Shown in pieces: positions 55,441 to 64,000 of a stretch of 64,000 nucleotides of DNA. Both the position numbers and the translations under genes were made by a program. The stretch's first letter is position 1; every line of letters starts with the position of its first letter. Location: contig CM055901.1 in the NCBI GenBank assembly GCA_029582155.1, positions 41,937,616 to 42,001,615 of the forward strand, given 5' to 3'. The DNA is from Panopea generosa. Its lineage: Eukaryota > Mollusca > Bivalvia > Adapedonta > Hiatellidae. Under the pieces are notes generated by a model that saw only the letters and a list, made by a program, of their open reading frames with translations, searched no databases and had not been told where the DNA came from.

Positions 55441-55812
55441 CATAACATTAATAGTAAAATGGTGTCATGTATGAAGTTTTCACAAAGTCAGCCATAACAT
55501 TAACAGTAAATTGGTGTCATGTATGACATTTTCACAAAGTCATATCATTAACAGTAAAATGGTGTCATGTATGAAATTTTCACAAAGTCAGCCATAACGC
55601 ATTAATAGTAAAATGGTGTCGTGTATGAAGTTTTCACAAAGTCAGTCATAACATTAACAGTAAAATGGTCTCATGTATGAGGTTTTCACCAAGTCATAAC
55701 AGTAACAGTAAATTGGTGTCATGTATGACATTTTTACAAAGTCATAACATAAACAGTAAAATGGTGTCATGTTTGAAGTTTTCACTAAGTCAGTCATAAC
55801 ATTAACAATTTG
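55436..55812 (+). repeat. 47-55 bp tandem repeat, ~7 copies
   Basis: The unit contains CATAACATTAACAGTAAAAT, GGTGTCATGTATGAAGTTTT and CACAAAGTCAG. Length varies with loss of the GTCAGTCATAAC part. It starts directly at the truncated end of the SINE at 55325-55440. Confidence 0.85.
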
Positions 55813-56334
55813 AGCTCTTGAAGTCACAGAGTGAAAAAGTGGCAAAGTTACATGACTGTGTTGAACTGGTTTAGTAGAATAGTATTCTTGACTTTAAGGT
55901 CATTTAACCTAGTCTTAATGTTAGAAATCCACACAAAGCTTCTAGTCTTTATATGACTGAATTTTTTGGTGCTTGATTTTTTAAAATCTAAAATACGAGA
56001 TTAAAATCTGTATGAAACAGAATCTCAGACAGCGTATTGGAAAATGCATGCACAATTATATCACGTCAAGGAACTCTAGATTTTAATATTCCATTCACAC
56101 TTGAAGGGTGTATGAAAACTGTAAAGTGCCTCGTGCATTAAACACGCCATCCAGGTTTTGAATTGAAGTGTGTTTTATTAACCATTAAAGGCAGTTTATG
56201 GTCTGAGACTTTGAGATGTGATATCAGGGAATCTAACTGTAAAGACACCAGAAAAATTACAACAAAAAAATATCAGTGAAATATTGTGAATTTGTCACAA
56301 AGGCTAGCTTAGCTCTATGGTGAGACAGTATATC
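55813..56334. other. Intergenic, nothing recognised
   Basis: No supported feature. Confidence 0.5.
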
Positions 56335-56339
56335 CCTGC

Positions 56340-56640
56340 CCATTACCGCAGCTAGGTCTAGCGGTAAGGTGACCGCCTCACATGTAGAGGGTCGTGGGTT
56401 CAATTCTCAGCTAAGTTATACTGAAGACTTATATAAATAATACTTAAATGATACTAGAAGCTTCCTTGCTTGGTGCTCTGCATTTTAGAGGATAGTTCTG
56501 TGTCTGGTTGGCCCGGTATCAGCATAATAGTACTGGGTAGGGTATCATGCCATGTGTCTGGGGCATGATACTCCAGTGTGGCAGCATCCAGAATACTCTC
56601 TCAAGTACACCGTTGCAATATGAATGAAAATTGTTAAAAG
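56340..56640 (+). mobile_element. tRNA-derived SINE, near complete
   Basis: GGTCTAGCGGTAAGGTGACC (A box) and GGGTCGTGGGTTCAATTCTC (B box) open the element. The body has AGAAGCTTCCTTGCTTGGTG, GGATAGTTCTGTGTCTGGTT and TGGGGCATGATACTCCAGTG. No poly-A tail is visible. The 56474-56515 segment is the reverse complement of the 35-bp unit amplified at 52825-54990. Confidence 0.75.
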
Positions 56641-57079
56641 CGACTCTAAACACAGACAAGTCCCCAACTAAATCCCACTACATTCCTCCACAATTATCAT
56701 ATGATATTTGACATATTCAAATATCTGAAACAAACAAAGATCATCTCGGATTCTCAACCCGGATTCTCAACCAATGTAATAAGTATGCAGAAAAATGGAT
56801 GACTTCAGCAAAGGTTCAAACTCTACCAATGTTAGCACAACAGCTGACTCTAATTAGACAAGACAGTGGTTACATGCATGTATACATGCGTGAGTCCTAT
56901 TACTTATAATAACATTCATTTTGTCTTTACCATGTTATACATTTCTATGGTTCTTTAACATGCTCCTAGTATGTTTCTGATAAACTTGATCTGCTATAGA
57001 CTTTCATAACTTCATTGAAAATTTTTTCTGGGTGGTTCTGTTTTTTGTCTTCAGTTTTTGTGAATAACTTTTCATACAT

Positions 57080-57345
57080 CTAAGTGAGCCATTCAACATT
57101 AAAATTGGATGTCATACAGTTATACATAGGGGTAGGAGGCACCGATTGTTCAGGGGTGGAGGGTGCAGCATATTCTTCAGCCAATCAAAGCATTCAGAGT
57201 GGTAATAGGGACATTAGAGTGTGTAAGATTTAAACATGCTGCTGTTGTTTTTTGTAATAGACAAACAGGTCAGTTTATGTTGTTGAAGTTGAATAATTCT
57301 GGTTGGAAGTGGTTCTTATACACGGTACAAACAATACTTGTTCTG
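57080..57345 (+). mobile_element. Fragment of the long TTAA-family form
   Basis: 57178-57345 aligns with 38221-38375: CAATCAAAGCA, TAGACAAACAGGTCAGTTT, TTGAAGTTGAATAATTC and GGTTCTTATACACGGTAC all have counterparts in order. The preceding 57085-57135 weakly resembles the left arm of the same family. No termini are found. Confidence 0.5.
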
Positions 57346-57774
57346 TGCTAATTTCTCAAGCACAATAGAGAAAAATTTGGTGAAGAGTGATCAGACATGG
57401 TGGTAAAAATCTGGTATAAGGAAAGTCATGTTGACTCTGTGGGTGGTCGCTCCCAAAAAATATTAGATTTAATAAAATAAGTGTTGCAGACCATGCAAGT
57501 TTAGAAAATATGAGTACGCGTTCAGCAGCTATGAAAGTTCCCATTAATATTTCTTTGTTAATTTTTCTATTTCACTAAAAATACTGATGAAATTAAAAAA
57601 TTTTTTTATACATATGTATTGTCATAGAAACTGTTAATGACAAATTAAGGTGCAAAATAGGATGATATTTAACAAGTTATCGTAGTAACCATGACTTTTT
57701 CCAAACTAGAAAGCAACAGTCTCCATGATAATTGATATAAGAAATGGTGTCTCATTATCATTTATCTGTCACTG
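57346..57774. other. Intergenic, nothing recognised
   Basis: No supported feature; a 62-codon minus ORF at 57356-57544 is unsupported. Confidence 0.5.
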
Positions 57775-58380
57775 CTGATTCAAGCGGGAAAGTTATCAGT
57801 TACTTGCCAAGATGGAGCCCATGTGGTTCCGGCTTAGAATAGAACCACTGTCGATCTCTGCAGAGGGGTAGGAATCCTCCCAATGGGTGTCATGTTCATT
57901 TTATCATTTTTTGTCATGTTCACTATTGTGGTTAAATTATCAACCCCTATGTGGTTCCAGGGAGCCATGAGTGATGGCAAGAATAAGATCACTGTGGCTT
58001 ATGCATGTCGTAAGAAGCGACAAATTGAGTAATACGATAGAATTTGCTGAAACTCTGCAGTTCTGCAGGTAACAAGGTTCTAGGTTCATTCTGCATATTC
58101 ATTTGTTGATGTAATTTTTTTATCTGTTTGTTAATTTGTTGTTTTTTTACATGTAGAGTGAACCTGGAATCTTCCTTCCTTTGGCGTCAAATAACCTATA
58201 ATGTGTTGGTATGCCGTAAAACCCTATTCATTCATTTATTCATTGTGGAGATGGGGTTTGCTAGAGTACTGGATTACCTTTCAGGATCCCAGGAAACAGC
58301 GGTTAGGTTAACAGATTGTCTGTTAGCCCTCGATGGCATAAAAATGGTGCTTAATATTCCATCAATCAATCAACTAAACT
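57775..58380 (+). mobile_element. SINE body fragments, two partial copies
   Basis: 57775-57815 (GCTGATTCAAGCGGGAAAGT, TATCAGTTACTTGCCAAGAT) and 58255-58360 (TACCTTTCAGGATCCCAGGA, TTAACAGATTGTCTGTTAGC, TCGATGGCATAAAAATGGTG) correspond to consecutive parts of the SINE at 13425-13705. Between them lies other SINE-like text (GCATGTCGTAAGAAGCGACA and a CATTCATTTATTCATT tail at 58227-58242). The plus ORF 58128-58382 is a repeat artefact. Confidence 0.6.
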
Positions 58381-59439
58381 AGAAAATGAACTAAACGTTT
58401 GTGTTAGATTATTACACACTGGGTCCAGTTGGGTATTTAGTACTATATTTTCAGCAATGTAGATTCAGAAATATTATTATATAAATTATATAATGTTTAA
58501 AAGTGAAAATTTATCAAAATTACTGTTTGTCTCTTGCAACTCAATTAAATATGAAATCTATACAAGTACATTATTATATTTCAAATAATAAACAATAATT
58601 TGAACCATATATAAAGAACATTTTCAATTTCTTTTCAGTTTTACAAATTGATATTAATAGACTTGCTAATTCTTTTTTTAACCATATAATACACGAAATA
58701 AAAATGGTACAATAATAATTACTAAATATGACCAACACTTTGTACATTATTACACCTTTGTTATGCAATGTTCCCAATATGAAAGTTAAGTTAGTGTTTT
58801 AATCTGTAATGTAGGCCTAACCCTTATTACAGTATTATGGTCTACTTTATCATGTCAGTATGACATTATCATTACAACATATTCTTGTATTGATAACAAA
58901 ACAGGTTTAATACATACATACAAAAGTGGATATTCTCTCACTATCAGAATTTGAAAAAAATTCAAGCAGCATTTGTGTTTTCAAACATAAAGCATTGATA
59001 AATGAATGCATGACAAAGGGATTCTTGGATTATAAAAAGGACTTTTTAAAGGAGTTTTCAATGAATATCATTGATGCAAATTTTACGCTAATATTTTTTA
59101 AAATGATTAATTATTCATCAATATAAACAATAGGTAAAGTCATTTTTATAAAGTATAAAGTGGCCATATTGCCAAATTTATTATTTAGGACTGCTTTTTA
59201 ACTATGATACCTTAATTTTAAGATGAAAATTATGATATCAAATGTTTGTTTTAAAAAAAATTTGTTTCATTTTCCCATTTTCAGATAAAAATTTAAAGTA
59301 ATTTTTGTGTTTCAGTATATGATAGATACCATTTCCTTAATTCAAATAACATACTTGGTTGTGATATTCTATAATTGTCAGGACCCCCAATATGTAACTT
59401 TTATTGTTTTAAGGGGACTAATGCAAAACTTAAAGGGAG
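58381..59439. other. Intergenic, nothing recognised
   Basis: Very AT-rich; a 66-codon ORF at 58926-59126 has no support. Confidence 0.5.
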
Positions 59440-59449
59440 TTTTTAAAGT

Positions 59450-59640
59450 GTAATTGAGACTGAGGTCATTCCCTAATTCTAAGATAAGCCTGAGGTCATT
59501 TCCTTATTTTAATATGAGTCTGAGGTCATACCTTAATTGTAAGATAAGTCTGAAATAATTTCCTAATTTCAAGATATGTACAAGGTCATTCCTCAATTTT
59601 AAGATGAGTTTGAGGTCATTCCCATATTTTAAGATATATA
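59450..59640 (+). repeat. ~30-bp tandem repeat, 6 copies
   Basis: AAGATGAGTCTGAGGTCATT followed by CCTTAATTTT recurs with changes about every 29-31 bp. Confidence 0.8.
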
Positions 59641-60269
59641 TAGAATTAATAAATAATTAAATCAATAATTAGAAATGACGCTTTTCATGACATTCTGTTA
59701 TTTTGAGCTATGATATCAAATTGAGATTTACACCATCCCTTTACCTGAATTTTAGAATCAAACTTTATCTATAATAATATCATGCATTGTCTCTACATTT
59801 CTTCACTCCACAAATGTTGTATACTTTTATCAACTACTGATCTTATTGGGAATGGCATATGATACACTGTATATTATCTTAAAAGCCAAAACTGCCTGAA
59901 GGATATTTTATTTAATGATAAAAGAAAGAATGTTTAATCTTAGGAAATGGAATGATTCTGTGATATGCCAACCTCCAGTTTTGTCTATTCCATTATTGCT
60001 GGAGAATATAGAATGAACATACACGAGTTTGTCATAGTGATATAATTCCATGGCCCTGTTGTTTTTTCTATGCAAGTTTACGCAGATTACACAATGTCAT
60101 AATCAAATTTCACAGTTTTTAAAAATATTACATTACGGCATGCCTGGGTAGGTTGATGTGACTAGGACGGACTGATTGGTGAAGACATGGTAGATATGGT
60201 TGCATAATTTGAATAAAGTTACAATTATATATTGTAACTCCTCAATGATATGTCATTGAAAGAATAACA
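59641..60269. other. Intergenic, nothing recognised
   Basis: No supported feature. Confidence 0.5.
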
Positions 60270-60715
60270 TCAGCATTCGCAGCATCAGTCCATCTCTCCC
60301 TCTGTTTGTGTGTTCATCCTCAAATCCCTTTTGCCATCCGCCATTTGGCTAATTACTTTGTCATACATGGAAGGATTTTAAAAGAACATTGCACAAATGA
60401 CCACAATGACATGACTCCCCTTTCATGCATTAAAGAACCCAGGTCATAGCTCAAAGGTTATAGTAGACACTTTGAGGTCAAACATATGAAAAAACCTTAT
60501 ACATTGTGTGTGTAGAAAATGATCGTTGTGTCCGGTCTGTAACTGTGTCATTCAATGAGAACTTTGAAATAATTTGGCACAAAATGTTCACCATGACATG
60601 TAGACATGTTGTGTACAAGACCAAGGTCTGTAGTTTAAATGTCAAGGCAACAATAAGGCAAAAAAGGCAAATACATTCACAGACCAAATTGGGGGCATTT
60701 CTTGTTTGGTATTAA
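60270..60715 (+). mobile_element. Modular repeat of the 43940 type
   Basis: TTGTCATACATGGAAGGATT, TTGGCACAAAATGTTCACCA and GGGGGCATTTCTTGTTTGGT show two or three units plus the characteristic end. It is noncoding on both strands. Confidence 0.6.
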
Positions 60716-61130
60716 ATTTTACTTTCATAATGCAGCATTGGGTGATTTATAAATATGAGTTTCTGCTAGATATTCTAAAAACAAATTATCAACAACTTTT
60801 GATTATGAAATTAAAAATGAATACTCTCTACTAATCTTATCTTAACAGAAAAATGGGAAATGTGATTTTTCTTGTAAGGATTAAAAAAGAAAACAATAAT
60901 TCCACTAGGTTAAACATGCAGTATGAATCATTTATCATTAGAACATCAAAACCAGTTTAATAAATAATCATATAATCAGTTGAAATTATGTAAACAAGTT
61001 TAAGCAGGAATAAACTGCCTATTATTCCATTTGTTGTTGGATTGTGTGACAAGGAGATCCAGATGGTCATCAGAAAAGTGTTTTCTGCAATTATAGACTG
61101 AGTAAAAAAGAAGACTGACAAAACTATGTC

Positions 61131-61191
61131 ATGTGCAGTTTTTTAAAGTCGCTTGTGTCTAAAAGTAGAAGGCGTTCTTCAATTGATTACG
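61131..61191 (+). CDS. Probable first coding exon of a second gene
   Basis: It encodes 20 residues, MCSFLKSLVSKSRRRSSIDY, plus the first base of the next codon, ending in a strong donor (G|GTAAGTTT). An in-frame TGA at 61119-61121 supports the start. An upstream ATG at 61127 opens only a six-codon uORF in another frame. The short basic, serine-rich N-terminus has an RRRSS run that would suit a basophilic kinase. No acceptor-exon partner is found before the window ends, because the rest is MITE and satellite. The product is unknown. Confidence 0.35.
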
Positions 61192-61368
61192 GTAAGTTTG
61201 AATTTAGTACATTTTCATGTCATTATTGTTTGAACAACAGTTTTTCTTGAAAATATGGGTTTTTTTTTAAATGAAAGTTATTCATATTCATAGAAAATAA
61301 TGGCGGTTATAATAACAGCGGCATGTTGAAGGGTAGATTTCTTATTTGTTGTGCTATGATATGCGGTA

Positions 61369-61529
61369 CAGTTAAACGAGTGTATTAGTAGTCGTCTGTA
61401 TTAAGCAGCCACTTCTATTTAGCAGCCACTTTTCTTATTTTTAAGCTTTATGAGCAAGTTAACCTATACTAAGCAACAAGCAGTCTTAAAAGGTCATTCT
61501 TCTCTGGCTGCTTACATCAGATTTGACTG
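61369..61529. mobile_element. 161-bp TA-flanked MITE
   Basis: The left end is CAGTTAAACGAGTGTATTAG; inward from the right it is CAGTCAAATCTGATGTAAGC. TA flanks both ends (61367-61368 and 61530-61531). Internal TTAAGCAGCCACTT and CTAAGCAACAAGCAGTC match the copies at 17178 and 27320. Confidence 0.8.
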
Positions 61530-61544
61530 TATATGCATACATGG

Positions 61545-61719
61545 TTCAGAGGTGCAGCTGACCTTTGAGTGCATGATTGAGGTGCAATTATTCAATGAAT
61601 AAGTGTATCCAAGGTGCAGATCATAATTGCCTCACTGAGGTGCATCATCTATAACATAGTATGATTGAGATATATTTATCCTATGAATTATAAAATTATA
61701 TATGAGGTGCAATAATAAT
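61545..61719 (+). repeat. Degenerate edge of the satellite
   Basis: GAGGTGCAGCTGACCTTTGA, GAGGTGCAATTATTCAATGA and GAGGTGCATCATC show a monomer-like 'GAGGTGCA' spacing of about 35-45 bp, much more diverged than the main array. Confidence 0.6.
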
Positions 61720-63460
61720 TTGTCCCATGTGTTAGACACAGCTGTGTATGAGAGAGTGTTAGAGATGCAGCTGTCCTAGGTGTTAGTACATGTTAGATAC
61801 AGCTGTCTATGATAGAGTGTGTGAGTTGCAGCTGTCCTGTGTGTAAGTACATGTTGGATACAGCTGTCTATGATAGAGTGTGTGAGATGCAGCTGTCCTA
61901 GGAGTTAGTACATGTTAGATACAGCTGTCTATGATAGAGTGTGTGAGTTGCAGCTGTCCTATGTGTTAGTACATGTTAGATACAGCTGTCTATGAAAGGA
62001 TGTGTGAGATGCAGCTGTCCTATGTGTTAGTACATGTTAGATACAGTTGTCTATGAGAGAGTATGTGTGATGCAGCTGTCCTATGCATTAGTACATGTTA
62101 GATACAGTTGTCTATGAGAGAGTATGTGTGATGCAGCTGTCCTGTGTGTTAGTACATGTTAGATACGGTTGTCTATGAGAGAGTATGTGTGATGCAGCTG
62201 TCCTATGCATTAGTACATGTTAGATACAGCTGTCTATGAGAGAGTATGTGTGATGCAGCTGTCCTATGCATTAGTACATGTTAGATACAGCTGTCTATGA
62301 TAGAGTGTGTGAGATGAAGCTGTCCTAGGTGTTAGTACATGTTAGATACAGCTGTCTATGATAATGTGTGTGAGATGCAGCTGTCCTATGTGTTAGTACA
62401 TGTTAGATACAGCTGTCTATGAGATAGTATGTGTGATGCAACTGTCCTATGCATTAGTACATGTTAGATACAGCGGTCTATGAGAGAGTATGTGTCAGTT
62501 GCAGCTATCCTATGTGTTAGTACATGTTAGATACAGCTATCTATGAGAAAGTATGTGTGAGATGCAACTGTCCTATGTGTTAGTACATGTTAGATAAGCT
62601 GTGTATGAGAGAGTATGAGTGAGATGCAACTGTCCTATGTGTTAGTACATGTTAGATAAGCTATCTATGAGAGAGTATGTGTGAGATGCAACTGTCCTAT
62701 GTGTTAGTACATGTTAGATAAACTGTCTATGAGAGAGTATGAGTGAGATGCAACTGTCCTATGTGTTAGTACATGTTAGATAAGCTATCTATGAGAGAGT
62801 ATGTGTGAGATGCAACTGTCCTATGTGTTAGTACATGTTAGATAAGCTATCTATGAGAGAGTATGAGTGAGATGCAACTGTCCTATGTGTTAGTACATGT
62901 TAGATAAGCTGTGTATGAGAGAATATGTGTAAGATGCAACTGTCCTATGTGTTAGTACATGTTAGATAAGCTGTGTATGAGAGAGTATGAGTGAGATGCA
63001 ACTGTCCTATGTGTTAGTACATGTTAGATAAGCTGTGTATGAGAGAGTATGTGTAAGATGCAACTGTCCTATGTGTTAGTACATGTTAGATAAGCTGTGT
63101 ATGAGAGAATATGTGTAAGATGCAACTGTCCTATGTGTTAGTAAATGTTAGATAAGCTGTGTATGAGAGAGTATGAGTGAGATGCAACTGTCCTATGTGT
63201 TAGTACATGTTAGATAAGCTGTGTATGAGAGAGTATGAGTGAGATGCATCTGTCCTATGTGTTAGTACATGTTAGATAAGCTGTGTATGAGAGAGTATGA
63301 GTGAGATGCAACTGTCCTATGTGTTAGTACATGTTAGATAAGCTATCTATGAGAGAGTATGTGTGAGATGCAACTGTCCTATGTGTTAGTACATGTTAGA
63401 TAAGCTGTGTATGAGAGAGTATGAGTGAGATGCAGATGTTCTATGTGTTAATATATTTTA
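61720..63460 (+). repeat. 60-62 bp satellite, ~28 copies
   Basis: The left subfamily (61720-62570, 60-61 bp) is GATGCAGCTGTCCTATGCAT, TAGTACATGTTAGATACAGC, TGTCTATGAGAGAGTATGTG. The right subfamily (62570-63430, 62 bp) has GATGCAACTG and GATAAGCTGTGTATG instead. Each unit is itself a dimer: both halves carry CAGCTG or its mutated form, then T(C)CTATGA/G and an AGTA motif. No coding frame persists. Confidence 0.95.
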
Positions 63461-63659
63461 ACTGCAGCTGTCTGTGAGATAGTATGAGCAAGATTTAGCT
63501 ATCTTAAATGTAACAATAGTACATCTGAAGTGCAGCTGTCCTATGAGTAACTTAATGTGTGAAATGCAATTTACTGCTTCATGAGTAAGTAAGTCTTTCA
63601 TGCAGCTGGCTTAAGTCAGTATAAGTGCGATAAACAACTGTCCCATGAGAAAATATATC
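63461..63659 (+). repeat. Monomeric transition zone
   Basis: Single diverged copies of the half-unit (AAGTGCAGCTGTCCTATGAG, GAGATGTAGCTGTACTACGA) are not yet arranged in a fixed longer period. Confidence 0.6.
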
Positions 63660-64000
63660 TGAGATGTAGCTGTACTACGAGTTGGAATGTCAGATGTGCA
63701 GCTGTCAGTATGAGGTAGTATATCAGACATGCAGGAATTGGTGTCCTATGAGTTATAATGTCAGATGTGCAGCTGTCAGTATGAGGTAGTATATCAGACA
63801 TGCAGGAACTGGTGTCCTATGAGTTATAATGTCAGATGTGCAGCTGTTGGTATGAGGTAGTATATCAGACATGCAGGAACTGGTGTCCTATGAGTTATAA
63901 TGTCAGATGTGCAGCTGTTGGTATGAGGTAGTATATCAGACATGCAGGAACTGGTGTCCTATGAGTTATAATGTCAGATGTGCAGCTGTCGGTATGAGGT
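63660..64000 (+). repeat. 71-bp satellite, >4 copies, cut by window end
   Basis: GGTGTCCTATGAGTTATAAT anchors lie at 63740, 63811, 63882 and 63953 (71 bp). The rest of the unit is GTCAGATGTGCAGCTGTCGG, TATGAGGTAGTATATCAGAC and ATGCAGGAACT. It shares the TGCAGCTGTC and TATGAGnTAGTAT words with the 60-62 bp satellite. The array continues beyond the window. Confidence 0.95.

Overview
This looks like eukaryotic, most likely bivalve-mollusc, nuclear DNA. It is AT-rich, almost free of long ORFs, and full of short tRNA-derived SINEs, MITEs, minisatellites and modular noncoding repeats. The organism call is an inference from style; nothing in the sequence names a species. No rRNA, intact tRNA gene, CRISPR array or bacterial operon is visible.

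Genes. By joining splice sites with compatible phases I can assemble one plus-strand gene across about 21.6 kb: coding exons at 13891-13981, 18417-18501, 19129-19193, 28569-28740 and 34703-34802, and a terminal exon best placed at 35380-35466 (alternative at 38678-38716). It predicts a 199-residue (or 183-residue) single-pass membrane protein. The outside N-terminus is short and has three N-glycosylation sequons, followed by one transmembrane helix and a basic cytoplasmic tail. I do not recognise the family. A probable first coding exon of a second plus-strand gene lies at 61131-61191 and runs off the window. A weak minus-strand exon candidate is at 24484-24529.

Layout. 1-7420: dispersed modular repeats, several ending in a shared hairpin motif, with a nested long-TIR element (470-996). 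7421-13880: mostly unique DNA, a CpG/E-box-rich patch (8250-8440), duplicated SINE-like units, a pogo/Tigger-like MITE (10547-11457) and two minisatellites. 13890-35470: the membrane-protein gene. Its introns hold an inverted pair of TTAA-type elements, a 13-copy 73/74-bp satellite ending 41 bp before exon 2, a broken LINE, a three-transposon nest (27320-28204) and a 2.7-kb element of about 14 internal repeats (30381-33074). 35500-45300: more modular repeats, including a 1.85-kb long form of the TTAA family (37979-39824). 45300-61000: microsatellites, minisatellites and SINEs, including a minisatellite of about 60 copies grown inside a SINE (52825-54990). 61369-64000: a MITE and then a composite satellite array cut by the window edge.

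The most unusual material is the uncharacterised membrane-protein gene and the repeat biology: stem-preserving differences at repeat ends, nested insertions with exact TTAA and TA duplications, and satellites derived from SINEs or from short ancestral monomers.
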